DNA of 64,000 nt from Pseudoalteromonas umbrosa (GCF_030125375.1 NZ_JASJUU010000003.1:448247-512246), one strand, 5' to 3'; positions 26,678 through 36,306 are shown, counted from the stretch's first letter. A program made the numbers and translations. The notes: generated from the letters alone by a model not told the origin.

Positions 26678-28030
26678 TTATCTAATTAAATGCCATTTGG
26701 TCTGTCTACCAGCCAAATACCAAACTTGTTTACCGTCGAACACAGCATCTTGTTCCAGTTTGACTTGGATCCATTGATTATCCCATTCTGGCAATTGCAC
26801 CTTAATGTTGCCTTCAATTGCGTAAACTGTATTTGGATATAGCTTCCAGTCACCTTGAATTGGGGTTGGACCTTGGTTATCCCACATACCAATTGTTGGG
26901 CCCGGAGCATGACCTACAAAACCCAGAGGGTGCGTGTAAGTACTACTGATAATATTAGCAGCTTGGCTATCTTTGATGGTCTCGGCCAAAATCTGATTGC
27001 CCGTTAGCCCAGTTTTAAAGTTATCTGTGAGGATATCTTGCCAGCGATTGCCTACCGACATAGCATTTTTCAGTCCTTTTGGCACGTCTGTTTCATTAAG
27101 TTTTAAAACATAGCCCATCTCTTGTGTATCCGTACATTGATTTAAATAGCATATGCCAACATCAGTATGAATAATGTCTCCGGGTAAAATAACGCGATTG
27201 TATTTGCCCATAAACACTTCATTTTTTGCTGGGTTATCACCACGACGCTGAATATTCACATAAGGTTGGAACCAAGGTCGCAACTGCAACTCTTCAAAAC
27301 GTTCACGAAGATACCACTCAACATCTGTTGTTGTTGTGACCCCAGGGGTGATCACTTTATTCGAGAATGCTTCGGCTATCACGCGTCTTGCAATAGTCAC
27401 AGCTTGTGGGTAGACATTTAGCTCTTTTTCACTTTTTGTTTCAAGCCATCTAATTACCAGGTTTTCTGCGCTTACTAATCGCTTTTCATATTTTTGAGGT
27501 AAATATTTTTTCAGTTGATTATGCAGGCCAACACTTAAGCCATCAGCTAATGCCCAATCTTCACTGATGTTGATACCAATGCGTTTCGGGTCTTTTTCAG
27601 CAATGACTTCAACTAAACGCTGCCATTGCTCCTCATTACTTCCGCCTTTCCAAACTGTAGGGTATAGATCCCCAATAGGGTATCGGCTAACACTGAACCG
27701 CTCTACACTGCCATCTGGCTTTTTAGAGAACACTAATAACGTTGTGCGCCTTGCTGCAAAGGTAGGCTGCGGCACAAGTGTATAAAATAATTTATCTTCA
27801 CCATACTCACGATTAATGACGAGCCACATGTCCAAGTCAGCTTCATCCATAAGCTTTGGAAGTAGATTATCGAGCCTATCAGTGACCATATGATTAATGG
27901 GCTCTACGCGTTCTTTAAAGCTGAGGATATCAGGAAGTTCTGTAATTTCGCGCCCTTGTGTAAACTCTTGTGCAGATAGTGATGTGCTCAAGCCTAACAA
28001 GGCCCCAAATAGTCCAAAAAATTTATTCAT
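26678..28030 (-). CDS. secreted M24 family metallopeptidase (Xaa-Pro peptidase-like)
   Basis: A 450-aa protein with a signal peptide (MNKFFGLFGALLGLSTSLSA). The C-terminal pita-bread domain carries the five usual metal ligands: Asp in HTDVG, Asp in QCTDTQEMG, His in GFVGHAPGPTIGMWD, Glu in YAIEGNIKVQLP and Glu in VKLEQDAVF. The N-terminal creatinase-like domain includes MDEADLDMWLVINREYGED. It is predicted to be a periplasmic dipeptidase or Xaa-Pro aminopeptidase. No operon partners. Confidence 0.88.
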   Translation of the reverse strand: MNKFFGLFGALLGLSTSLSAQEFTQGREITELPDILSFKERVEPINHMVTDRLDNLLPKLMDEADLDMWLVINREYGEDKLFYTLVPQPTFAARRTTLLVFSKKPDGSVERFSVSRYPIGDLYPTVWKGGSNEEQWQRLVEVIAEKDPKRIGINISEDWALADGLSVGLHNQLKKYLPQKYEKRLVSAENLVIRWLETKSEKELNVYPQAVTIARRVIAEAFSNKVITPGVTTTTDVEWYLRERFEELQLRPWFQPYVNIQRRGDNPAKNEVFMGKYNRVILPGDIIHTDVGICYLNQCTDTQEMGYVLKLNETDVPKGLKNAMSVGNRWQDILTDNFKTGLTGNQILAETIKDSQAANIISSTYTHPLGFVGHAPGPTIGMWDNQGPTPIQGDWKLYPNTVYAIEGNIKVQLPEWDNQWIQVKLEQDAVFDGKQVWYLAGRQTKWHLIR

Positions 28031-28357
28031 ACTGGTCCTACTGTTTATTTGCTTGTGTAGAACTTAAAGGTTTGCGTTGAGCTGGCTTTCCTGAAAGTTC
28101 AATTATTTATTGTTAGTAAGGCCATAAATACTATGGCAATGAGCATTTAACGGCAACCTAAATGCTACGAATTACACTTATGCAGTTTAAGCACAATTTA
28201 TATAATATAAAAATACGAACTTATGGTTTTTAACTATATTATATAAACCATTATGGCTTTTAATTTTGTAACTATCTTTGATTAAAAAACAGGTCCACAT
28301 AAATGCGACCCGTATTTGAGGATACAATCATTTGTGATTGAGATAACCAGATTGTTT
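28031..28357. other. intergenic stretch
   Basis: Very AT-rich promoter region of the M24 gene. A 7-bp inverted repeat ATGGTTT...AAACCAT (28223-28251) surrounds an AT-rich box and may be an operator. No gene is seen. Confidence 0.45.
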
Positions 28358-28729
28358 TTATATTATTTTATACGCTGCTTTTTGGCCCTCGACAGACTCG
28401 AATTTACCAGTTCGGCCTATCATGTCTTTGTCGTAATCACAGTCTATGATGACAAAATCACTGGATGCAACGCCATCGACAAATTGCCCTTTATGACGAA
28501 TAACTAGTGTGTTTTTTTCATTACTCGAATGTATAAGTACCTCTAAGCCATTAAAAATAGCAGCACCTTTGCAATCATAGTAGAGTTGGTAATGGACTGT
28601 GCTTGTGCCTTTGATGTCCCCGTCATAAGACTGCTTTATAGTTGCATTGTTTAGTTTAGCTGTCCCTTCAAGTTGGATGGCTACTGATTCTTGCCAGTCA
28701 TCAATATGAAATACACCAGTTAGTGTCAT
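28358..28729 (-). CDS. DUF3224 family protein
   Basis: A 123-aa beta-rich protein. MTLTGVFHIDDWQESVAIQL, SYDGDIKGTSTVHYQLYYDCKG, GLEVLIHSS and LVIRHKGQFVDGVASSDFVI follow the DUF3224 pattern, a small lipocalin-like barrel of unknown function. No signal peptide. It is divergent from the AraC regulator that starts 77 bp away, which suggests that regulator may control it. Confidence 0.65.
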   Translation of the reverse strand: MTLTGVFHIDDWQESVAIQLEGTAKLNNATIKQSYDGDIKGTSTVHYQLYYDCKGAAIFNGLEVLIHSSNEKNTLVIRHKGQFVDGVASSDFVIIDCDYDKDMIGRTGKFESVEGQKAAYKII

Positions 28730-28806
28730 GGGTTGTTACTCCTGTTTCAGTATTTTTTAGCAGCTTAGCATGAGCATTGACATCTGGTATTGTATAAACG
28801 CGACAA

Positions 28807-29613
28807 ATGAAAGGGTTGGAAGTTTTGCAAGAGAATAACACGAATGTATCTGGTGTTTTACATCAAAAGGCCGACACTAAAAATTATGATTTACGTAGAT
28901 ATTTTCCACAAGTACAGCTTGAAAATTTCTTAGAGCAGTTTTGGTTTGTGGACTGGGATTTGAACGGGAAAAAACCGCATATTCAACAGAACTTACCTGA
29001 TCCTAACTTTCATTTAGTCATAGAAAAGAATCAAGCTAAACTGATAGGTCCTGTGAGTAAACTTTATACTTATACTATGAAGGAGCAGGGAAGGATACTG
29101 GGTGTTAAATTTCATATTGGAGCGTTATCGCATTTGTTAGATAAACCGCCCAGTGAATACGTAGATAAAGAAATTGCTGCTAGAGAAATATTCGGTGAAC
29201 AGGTTGAAAGTATAATAATGCCTTTACTCGATGATGAGTGCGATAAAAGTGTTTTTAACTCACTAAGTGTATTTTTATTGAATTATAGAGTCTCTGTTTG
29301 TGAAACTCAGCGCCAAGCTTTGGAGCTTTGTAAATTAATAAAAAATGATGCAAGTATTTTTTCTGTTGAGACGCTTTCTTTTAAAAGCAAACTCTCAAAA
29401 AGAACTATTCAGAGAGTATTTAACAAGTATGTTGGATTAAAACCAAAATGGCTTATTCGTAAATATCGTTTGCATCAAGTGTTAAAGCAGCTAGAAAAAG
29501 GAAGCTTAGGTATTTTAGATATTGTTGATTTGCTCGACTACACAGATCAAGCACACCTGATCCGCGACTTTAAACAGATAATAGGTGTTACACCGGGCCA
29601 GTATCTTAAATAA
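28807..29613 (+). CDS. AraC-family transcriptional regulator
   Basis: A 268-aa activator-type protein. The N-terminal ligand domain reads RRYFPQVQLENFLEQFWFVDWDL and LPDPNFHLVIEK, with ILGVKFHIGALSHLL, as in the DUF6597-type regulators. The C-terminal double HTH (from about residue 165) has SVETLSFKSKLSKRTIQRVFNKYVGLKPKWLIRKYRL and LLDYTDQAHLIRDFKQIIGVTPGQYL. Divergent from the DUF3224 gene; the inducer is unknown. Confidence 0.88.
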   Translation: MKGLEVLQENNTNVSGVLHQKADTKNYDLRRYFPQVQLENFLEQFWFVDWDLNGKKPHIQQNLPDPNFHLVIEKNQAKLIGPVSKLYTYTMKEQGRILGVKFHIGALSHLLDKPPSEYVDKEIAAREIFGEQVESIIMPLLDDECDKSVFNSLSVFLLNYRVSVCETQRQALELCKLIKNDASIFSVETLSFKSKLSKRTIQRVFNKYVGLKPKWLIRKYRLHQVLKQLEKGSLGILDIVDLLDYTDQAHLIRDFKQIIGVTPGQYLK

Positions 29614-29964
29614 CACTTGTAGTGGTTCACAATACTCACTAAATCAAGGTTTTACCTATTGACACTCATTTCATAAATAATCCCAAACCGGCAATCAATA
29701 TATCGAACTAGAAATACGTATGTAATTGGCTCTTACCCTGCTTTGAATTATGTATCTTTAATTGCGTCAATTGTCATGACTTATTACTTTTATATGGTTG
29801 GCAAAAAGTCCTTTTAGTTAAATCACAATTTGGTTATTACGCGTTGTGTGAAAATTCAGTATTTTCGTCAACTCATGGCACAGAATAGTGTTTCGTCTCT
29901 ATTAAATGTTAATACATACGGATGTTTAGTAACATAGAGGAATACCTATATTTGGAACTGTATT
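29614..29964. other. intergenic stretch
   Basis: About 350 bp without a gene. It contains the promoter region of the S9 peptidase. No hairpin terminator for the AraC gene is evident. Confidence 0.45.
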
Positions 29965-32004
29965 ATGATAAAAAAACTGAAGTCTGTTAGTTCATCTAGC
30001 TTGGTGCTACTTTCAGTGGCGATTGGTACTTGGCAAACGGGAGTTGCGGCACAACAAGACAAAACTGGCTTAGTACCAGAAGATTATTTTGATTTTGTGT
30101 ACATGAACAGTCCACGAATTTCTCCAAATAACGATGCAATTTTGTTTGTAAAACAAACTGTCAATGAAGATGCTAGCGGTAGAGATAACCAAATTTATAA
30201 GATAAACAAGCATGGAGTAGTCTCAGAGTTTACCCAAGGCAAAAGCGATTGGTCTCCTAAATGGTCTAAAGATGGCCGTCAAGTAGCTTTTATCCGAGCT
30301 GTCGATGGCGTGTCGCAAATATTTGTGATGCACACTGATGGAGGTGAAGCAAAGCAAATTACATCTTTATCTCATGACCTTTCATCGTTTGAGTGGTTTC
30401 CGTCTGGAGATAAGTTGCTTTTATCGCTAAATGTTAGCAACGCTGAGATGACGGAGGATAAAAACGCTGATGAGCAGAAAACGTGTAGAAAGCGTGCTGA
30501 ACCAGATACCGTTGTGGTTAAAAATGCAAAATATATTTCTAATGGCTCGGGTTATTTAAGTGATGAACGCACTCATTTGTTCGAATACGACATTAAGACT
30601 CAATCTCTCAATCAACTGACATCTGGTACTAGCTGGAATGCGCAAGGCCCTGTAATTTCAGATAATGGTGCTTACATTTATTATCATGCTAATAAAACAG
30701 GGCGAGCTTATGAAGGCAATGAGAATAGTGACATTTATCGCTTAGAGCTGGCGTCTAAAAATGTTACACAAATCACTCATCATCCTCACTCGCAATATAG
30801 TACAGCGTTGGCACCAAATAGTGAGGCTCTGGTTTATTTACATTCTGAAGACACCTACGAGCAAACTGATCTCATGTTGTTGGCTGGTAAAGGTAAAAAG
30901 CCATTCAATCTGACTAAAAACTTTGATAGAAATGCCACACCTGCGATTTGGTCGGCAGATAACAAGCATCTATATTTTACAGCGAATGATCACGGTGCAA
31001 AACGCCTATTCTCAGTGGCAGTTAAAAGCGGTAAAGTTACCAAATTATTAGATAAAAACCAAAAAATTGATAACCTTACTGCCTCACAAGACGGCCGCTT
31101 TTTGGTTTTCACTGCTGAAAGCTCAACTGAATTACCCGAGTTATATCGCTTGGACTTGAATAATAACAAGTTAAGTAAGTTAACCACATTTAATGATAAG
31201 TTGCGCACTGAGAAGGCTGTGTCTGCTGCGCAAGATGTGTGGTTTATAAATGACAAAGGCATGAGAGTTCAGGGCTTTGTTCATAAACCGCTTAACTTTG
31301 ATAAAAATAAGTCATATCCGGTGATTTTAAATATTAAAGGTGGCCCTGGTGGTATGTGGGGCCATCAATGGTTCTTTGAAAATCAAATGTATGCGGCACA
31401 AGGGTATGCGGTAGTGTATGTGAACTATCGAGGTAGTGGCGGCTATGGTATTAAACATAGTCAAGCAGTACGTAAAGACTATGGTGGCGCTGACTACCAA
31501 GATAATATCCAGTTTTTAGATAATATATTAGCTAAAAATACTTGGATGGATAAAGACAAGCTGTTCATCACAGGTGGCAGTCATGGTGGCTTTTTGACTA
31601 ACTGGATAACCACTAAGACTGATAGATTTAAAGCTGCGGTTACTCAGCGCAGCGTGAGTTCATGGGTGTCTGAAGCTGGTACGCAAGAGTATACGCCTAG
31701 CCAAATGACGAAAGAGTTTGGTGGTCACTTGTGGAATAATTTTGATGCATACTGGGATAGATCGCCATTAAAGTATGCGAATAAAGTTTCTACGCCAACG
31801 CTAATTATTCATAGTGATGCGGACATGATCACACCGATAGGCCAAGGGCAGGAGTGGTTTTACGCTCTTAAAGTCAACGAAGTACCTGTAGAAATGGTTG
31901 TGTTTAAAGGTGAAACACATTCTTTGTCTCGTACTGGCAAGCCTACAAACCTAGTTGCACGAATCGAGCATATACTGGACTGGTTTGAAAGATATAATCA
32001 ATAA
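29965..32004 (+). CDS. S9 family prolyl oligopeptidase-type peptidase, secreted
   Basis: A 679-aa serine peptidase with a signal peptide (ending QTGVAAQQ). Residues 40-410 form a PD40-type beta-propeller (SPRISPNNDAILFVKQ; WSPKWSKDGRQVAFIRA). The C-terminal alpha/beta hydrolase has the nucleophile in GGSHGGFLTNW, Asp in HSDADMITP and His in KGETHSLS, so the triad is complete. It resembles acylaminoacyl peptidases and dipeptidyl peptidases of marine bacteria that digest peptides in the periplasm. A GGGC...GCCC hairpin with T run follows (32023-32047). Confidence 0.92.
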   Translation: MIKKLKSVSSSSLVLLSVAIGTWQTGVAAQQDKTGLVPEDYFDFVYMNSPRISPNNDAILFVKQTVNEDASGRDNQIYKINKHGVVSEFTQGKSDWSPKWSKDGRQVAFIRAVDGVSQIFVMHTDGGEAKQITSLSHDLSSFEWFPSGDKLLLSLNVSNAEMTEDKNADEQKTCRKRAEPDTVVVKNAKYISNGSGYLSDERTHLFEYDIKTQSLNQLTSGTSWNAQGPVISDNGAYIYYHANKTGRAYEGNENSDIYRLELASKNVTQITHHPHSQYSTALAPNSEALVYLHSEDTYEQTDLMLLAGKGKKPFNLTKNFDRNATPAIWSADNKHLYFTANDHGAKRLFSVAVKSGKVTKLLDKNQKIDNLTASQDGRFLVFTAESSTELPELYRLDLNNNKLSKLTTFNDKLRTEKAVSAAQDVWFINDKGMRVQGFVHKPLNFDKNKSYPVILNIKGGPGGMWGHQWFFENQMYAAQGYAVVYVNYRGSGGYGIKHSQAVRKDYGGADYQDNIQFLDNILAKNTWMDKDKLFITGGSHGGFLTNWITTKTDRFKAAVTQRSVSSWVSEAGTQEYTPSQMTKEFGGHLWNNFDAYWDRSPLKYANKVSTPTLIIHSDADMITPIGQGQEWFYALKVNEVPVEMVVFKGETHSLSRTGKPTNLVARIEHILDWFERYNQ

Positions 32005-32022
32005 GTAATAGATAAACAAGGT

Positions 32023-32047
32023 GGGCGCTATGCTGCCCGTTTTGTTT
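32023..32047 (+). terminator. intrinsic terminator after the S9 peptidase
   Basis: A short GC stem (GGGC at 32023-32026, GCCC at 32034-32037) followed by a GTTTTGTTTTT tract, 19 bp after the stop codon. Confidence 0.6.
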
Positions 32048-32208
32048 TTACTTTGAGGTAAATATAATCCCTACAACAATCTTATATCTTAACTCCACAC
32101 CTTAATTTAAAAAATTACTTATCCTTTATTTAGTTCGCAATATAATCAAATATTGATGTTTTTAATTATAAAACAATGTATTTATAATGTTGGTTTTGAT
32201 TTTAATTA

Positions 32209-33957
32209 ATGCGTGTCTTTTATGATTGGAATAGCAACCAAACTGAGATGAGCAAAGATGACATAAGCTATCGAACAGTTCAATACAACGACCGTAACAA
32301 AGTTAGCTCTATTACTGCGAACAATGAGACGGTTACATTTGAATATGATGCAAACAACAGTCGTTACAAGCGCGAAGACAATGAACAAACGGTTTATTAT
32401 GTTGGCGCTTTGGAGCTAACTTATCCGAAAAGCTCTGAACTGACCACGAATGTGATCAAGCGCTATGTAGGCAATGATGCAATTCAAAGTTACACCGTAG
32501 AAGTCGCTGCTGATGAATCAATTAGCTCTCATGCAGAACTTAAGTGGTTGTTTACCGATTATCAGGGTTCAATAATCGCGATTACGAATGAGAAGTATAA
32601 AATACAACAAGAGTTTACATACGATGCATTCGGCAAACAGTCAGTCATAATACCAACGGCAGTAGAAGCGGCCATGAATTATGATCTACAAACCGCTGTG
32701 CTTGGCGAAATATTTGGTAACCTACGTGGTTATACTGGTCATGAGTCTCTTAAGTTGGGTGATGATAACCGCGTCATTCATATGAATGGTCGGATCTACG
32801 ATGCGGGTACTGGCCGATTTATGCAAACCGACCCGTTTGTGCAAGCGCCGGGGAATTTGCAGAACTATAACCGCTATAGTTATGTGCTGAATAACCCGAT
32901 GTCGTATACGGATCCGAGTGGGTATTTGTTTGATAAGGGTTTTAAGACATTTAAACGCGCAGGTCGAAGCTTTATTAGAGGCACTACACGTTTATTTGGT
33001 ACAGAACTTGTCAGTATGGCTGGTAGTTTGGCATCGTCAGCTTGTGGTCCAGCAGCAGGTGCTTGTGCTGCTGCTTGGAACTATGAGTTTACGCGTGCGA
33101 TGGGGGGCACTTCATCACAGGCGTTTAAGGCAGGTGTTATCGCAGGCATGACGGCACAGGCGTTTTATGAAATTGGGCAGCATTTTAAAGTAGCGTTCAA
33201 AATTACAAAAGATTTTGGTTTTGCAGACTTAAAGTTAGGCCAGCAATTACAGTGGGCAGGAAGCCATGCCTTGGTTGGTGGTATTTCATCTGTCGCTTCA
33301 GGTGGTAAATTTGGTCATGGATTTGTATCAGCTGGTTTTACCAAGATGGCAATGGGTAATGCTGGTTTCAACATGAATAACCGAGACTGGGATGCAATTG
33401 CAGGTAGGACGATTGTCGCTGGGATAGTTGGTGGAACTGCTAGTCAAATTACTGGTGGTAAGTTTGCTAATGGCGCAAGGACTGCTGCGATGATGCATGC
33501 GTTGAATGCGGAGGCGCCGAATATAGGGTCGATTTTATCGAATGAAACGTCGAAGTTAGGAATATCTGTGGCTTTTCCTGAGGAGTTATTATCTTTTTTT
33601 GGTGTTGACATAGAAGGGGCTGACGTAGAGCTTGAATTAGGGATTGTAAGAGATGATACGGCGGATATAGGTGGGTACGGGTCGATATCATTTACAAAAA
33701 CTACAGGCGAGAATGCGGGTAGAAATTTTGGCCTAGGTCTAGAGTATGGACGAACTCAGGGTAATATATTAGATTTTTCTGGTGAATCTCATGGTGTAAT
33801 ATTTGCGGGCCAAGAGATAACAAGGGGTACAAATGGTAATTTGGGTTATAGTCTGAGCGGAAAATTAGGTTATGCGGTTGGAGGTGTTGTTACGCACACC
33901 AAAACAATGTCTATTTGGCAAATTTTAGGTGATGCTAAAGCAATATATGGTAATTAG
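32209..33957 (+). CDS. displaced Rhs tip with variable C-terminal domain (orphan Rhs-CT 1)
   Basis: A 582-aa fragment of an Rhs protein. It starts in the middle of the YD-repeat barrel (SYRTVQYNDRNKVSSITANN, FEYDANNSRYKRED), has no signal or trafficking domain, and reaches the conserved core end at residues 192-240 ([35 protein letters not shown]). A Gly/Ala-rich pretoxin region follows, then an unrecognised 140-residue C-terminus from about residue 440 (FPEELLSFFGVDIEGADVEL...), which should be the toxin. The 32209 ATG is the first possible start. The gene is followed directly by a small membrane protein, the expected immunity partner. The toxin activity cannot be named. Confidence 0.75.
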   Translation: MRVFYDWNSNQTEMSKDDISYRTVQYNDRNKVSSITANNETVTFEYDANNSRYKREDNEQTVYYVGALELTYPKSSELTTNVIKRYVGNDAIQSYTVEVAADESISSHAELKWLFTDYQGSIIAITNEKYKIQQEFTYDAFGKQSVIIPTAVEAAMNYDLQTAVLGEIFGNLRGYTGHESLKLGDDNRVIHMNGRIYDAGTGRFMQTDPFVQAPGNLQNYNRYSYVLNNPMSYTDPSGYLFDKGFKTFKRAGRSFIRGTTRLFGTELVSMAGSLASSACGPAAGACAAAWNYEFTRAMGGTSSQAFKAGVIAGMTAQAFYEIGQHFKVAFKITKDFGFADLKLGQQLQWAGSHALVGGISSVASGGKFGHGFVSAGFTKMAMGNAGFNMNNRDWDAIAGRTIVAGIVGGTASQITGGKFANGARTAAMMHALNAEAPNIGSILSNETSKLGISVAFPEELLSFFGVDIEGADVELELGIVRDDTADIGGYGSISFTKTTGENAGRNFGLGLEYGRTQGNILDFSGESHGVIFAGQEITRGTNGNLGYSLSGKLGYAVGGVVTHTKTMSIWQILGDAKAIYGN

Positions 33958-34191
33958 ATGATTGAAAAAACTATAGGGTTGTTTTTATTATTTATATTTT
34001 TCACTTCATTTTTAAGTGTGGTTGGAAATATTTTAGCTATGCTCATGAACCCAAAAGGGGCAAAAGTAAAAGCATTGAATAGGTTTATAGCCTCTTTGGT
34101 TATCCTAGTGTGTACATTCACAGTATCATATAAAATGGGATATTTTATTGATAAATATGAAGGCAAAATTGAAAAACGGTTAAGTAAATAA
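33958..34191 (+). CDS. putative immunity protein, small membrane protein
   Basis: A 77-aa protein with two predicted membrane helices (IGLFLLFIFFTSFLSVVGNILAML and FIASLVILVCTFTVSYKMGYF) and a charged C-terminus. Its ATG follows the Rhs stop with no gap, which is the usual toxin-immunity arrangement. A membrane immunity protein would suit a toxin that attacks the inner membrane or acts in the periplasm. No family is recognised; the role rests on position only. Confidence 0.55.
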   Translation: MIEKTIGLFLLFIFFTSFLSVVGNILAMLMNPKGAKVKALNRFIASLVILVCTFTVSYKMGYFIDKYEGKIEKRLSK

Positions 34192-34212
34192 AATATAAAA
34201 GACATCCAATCC

Positions 34213-34285
34213 AAAGCCCCAGCATTTGCTGGGGCTTTTCTGTTTCTGGTTGCGTTTCACCGATTTTTTGGTCACGTCTATTTTG
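34213..34285. repeat. cassette-end module, copy 1 (terminator plus GGTC units)
   Basis: A strong hairpin AAAGCCCCAGC...GCTGGGGCTTTT (34213-34239) ends the Rhs-CT 1/immunity transcript. It is followed by GGTT and GGTC units 22 bp apart (34248, 34270). The same module occurs at 34604, 45797 and 49709. Confidence 0.85.
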
Positions 34286-34301
34286 AGGCTGCCAAGCCGT
34301 C

Positions 34302-34474
34302 TATGCTTTACTGAATGTTAAAGTATGGATGGCTTTTTTATGGTAATAGCAAGGAAGAGACAAGTTAGCTTGGTGGATACTAAGTATTACCACTGTATAT
34401 CACGATGCGTTAGACGCGCATTTTTGTGTGGCGAAGATAAAGTAACAGGCAAGTCATATGAGGGAACCAAATAG
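34302..34474 (+). pseudogene. 5' remnant of the Y1 (RAYT) transposase, copy 1
   Basis: The hairpin and first 40 codons of the transposase found intact at 45988 are present here (ATG at 34340, [18 protein letters not shown]...). Homology breaks at about base 34458 and a stop follows at 34472. The hairpin with T run just before the ATG is kept. It is a dead fragment. Confidence 0.85.
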
Positions 34475-34603
34475 GACAGGCACAAACTCTTTGCATAAAT
34501 TACGTTGCTTGACTACTGTTTAAATATCCAGTTTGATTTAAGTTGAATAGAAAAACCTGATTGGGACAGGCATATATTTGTACCTGAACTGTTTATAGAC
34601 TTT

Positions 34604-34834
34604 AAGCCCCAGCACCGCTGGGGCTTTTTTGTTTCTGGTCGCATTTCACCGATTTTTTGGTCACGCCTATTTGACCTGGGTGGTCGCGTCTATCGACTTT
34701 CTGGTCCAGGTGGAGTGCTATATACAACTGTATATAGCGGTCTGTGTGACCAACGGTGTCACTTTACTGTTGCCACATGGTCGATTAGCCGCGACCACTT
34801 TGGTCAATCAAATTTAACCAAAACGGGTTGGTCA
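34604..34834. repeat. cassette-end module, copy 2 (fullest copy) next to the mobile module
   Basis: The hairpin terminator at 34604-34630 is followed by four GGTC units at 34637, 34659, 34682 and 34703 (spacing 22, 23 and 21 bp), then a degenerate palindrome centred at 34727 (GCTATATA/TATATAGC) and GGTCTGTGTGACCAACGG. More GGTC/GACC words continue up to 34834, where the mobile module begins. No gene precedes the terminator here, so the gene it served has been lost. Confidence 0.8.
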
Positions 34835-35890
34835 GTTGTGAGGAAGTGATAATCTAGGGTACAATTGACGGTTTGGAAAAAGTTGTAAGTATTCTGCCAA
34901 GTCAGTTTTAAATCTATGACTTAAAGGAAGTGGTTCTCTGTATGATTTATGTCTGATCTGGTTCAGATTCTTTGTTAGCCAATATAATCCTCTTCCTGTT
35001 GTTGGTATGCTGTATTCAATATTAGCGTGAACATTTTCTAGCTCGCCGATGATTTGGTCCTCATCAGCTTCTATATACAATTCTATAAATTTGAAAAAGC
35101 TCCTATCTCGCCCTAAGCTAAATGCCTTGTAATAAAGGTGATATAAAAATTTTAGCTTTGTAATGAAGTGATAAAGTTCTATTCCTCTAAAATAATCTTC
35201 ACCATCTGAATTGAAAAATAACACGTCATTTTTAAGTTGAGAAGTTGCATATAAAATCTTTTCAATATGTGGGAAAACATAGGGTTCAAATGCTAACACA
35301 GCTAATTGTAATTTTATTTTTTCCATGAGTGCCATGTGTACTTTTATTTTTGAACTGATTTTGTGAAATCTGAACAATATAAGTAGATATATTAAGCGGT
35401 GTATCAGAAATAAGTCACGGCCGGGCTGTAAAAGACGTTTCTTTATAGGCTTAAAATACGGCATATCAGTTGATGAGTATGGAAGTAGGAGTTTGTAAGG
35501 TATGTGTATAGGAAGCCCGGTTAATAATTTTTTGATGTTTTCGCGGCTAAATTCCAAAGGATCTAAAAGGCGCCATAAAGGGCTTTGGTAAAATTCTTCA
35601 CACAGATAAAAAGATGACTCTTTACACACGGTTTTTCTAGTACGCAAGCTAACACCATATTTCCCGGATTGGATCCTGTTTGCTGTACTCGACGGTTTAT
35701 CTGACTGCTTATTTATCCATTTCTTTTTTAGCAGTTGATCAAAATATTGTGCACTGGGGATTGCGCCTCTCTTATATGCGACTAGGTCACGCCAACATTG
35801 TCCACGTAAATATGCTGTATTTGGGCTTAATTTAAACGCAAAAATTACATGTTGTGACCAAGGAGTCGTGAGTGGGTCTTTATCTATCAT
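34832..35890 (-). CDS. unknown protein at the left side of the IS21/tyrosine-recombinase module
   Basis: A 352-aa protein of unrecognised family. It is basic and helical, with LSPNTAYLRGQCWRDLVAYKRG near the N-terminus, a Cys-containing SFYLCEEFYQSPLWRLLDPLEF around residue 100, and a Leu/Ile-rich helical middle that is not clearly transmembrane. The ATG has GAGG at good spacing. It is divergent from the excisionase-like gene and stops where the GGTC repeats end. Its position suggests that it belongs to the mobile element, perhaps as a target or accessory factor; this is inference only. Confidence 0.6.
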   Translation of the reverse strand: MIDKDPLTTPWSQHVIFAFKLSPNTAYLRGQCWRDLVAYKRGAIPSAQYFDQLLKKKWINKQSDKPSSTANRIQSGKYGVSLRTRKTVCKESSFYLCEEFYQSPLWRLLDPLEFSRENIKKLLTGLPIHIPYKLLLPYSSTDMPYFKPIKKRLLQPGRDLFLIHRLIYLLILFRFHKISSKIKVHMALMEKIKLQLAVLAFEPYVFPHIEKILYATSQLKNDVLFFNSDGEDYFRGIELYHFITKLKFLYHLYYKAFSLGRDRSFFKFIELYIEADEDQIIGELENVHANIEYSIPTTGRGLYWLTKNLNQIRHKSYREPLPLSHRFKTDLAEYLQLFPNRQLYPRLSLPHN

Positions 35891-36015
35891 TGAGTTACCT
35901 CACGAATTCTGAGTTTATTTCTGTCACTTTTAAAAAAAAAGTGACAGTAGCACTTTTTAAGTTTAGTGCTATTTTTGCAATATTGATTGTGTCGATGAGG
36001 TGAATGGGAGGGTCT

Positions 36016-36306
36016 ATGTCAGCGGTTTCATGCAATTTGCCAAGTGGGTCCACACACTCAGATTCAGGTAAGCCTGACTTTGAAAAGGTCTTGGTAGCCA
36101 AATACGGTGTATTGATCCCTCCGGCAGAAGTATGGCGAGTGTTGGGCTACCCAAGTCACAATGCATACAGAAAAGCAATTCAAAAGAAAGAGTTACCTAT
36201 TCCAGTATTCCAGATTAATAATAGAAAAGGCAGGTTTGCGTTTTCTATAGACGTGGCTAATTGGGTGAATCGCATATGGGAGGAAAAAGTGACAAAAAAC
36301 ACATGA
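36016..36306 (+). CDS. excisionase/PrtN-like DNA-binding protein
   Basis: A 96-aa protein. The region VLVAKYGVLIPPAEVWRVLGYPSHNAYRKAIQKKELPIPVFQ looks like the MerR-type winged helix of AlpA/PrtN and phage excisionases (a pattern of the form 'YG...IP..EV...LGYPS..A.RKA...ELPIPVF'). A GGGAGG site precedes the ATG at 36016. It is divergent from the 352-aa gene, and a tyrosine recombinase is encoded 3 kb downstream, so it may act as a recombination directionality factor or regulator. It could also be a plain repressor. Confidence 0.55.
   Translation: MSAVSCNLPSGSTHSDSGKPDFEKVLVAKYGVLIPPAEVWRVLGYPSHNAYRKAIQKKELPIPVFQINNRKGRFAFSIDVANWVNRIWEEKVTKNT

Noticed and set aside
34637..34706. GGTC repeats considered as a CRISPR-like array
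   Set aside because: Units are only partly alike, spacing is 21-23 bp with no unique spacers and no cas genes are present; treated as a cassette-end repeat.
35895..36101. Minus-strand frame of 68 codons opposite the excisionase-like gene
   Set aside because: It lies antisense to a better supported gene that has a GGGAGG site and a recognisable DNA-binding pattern.
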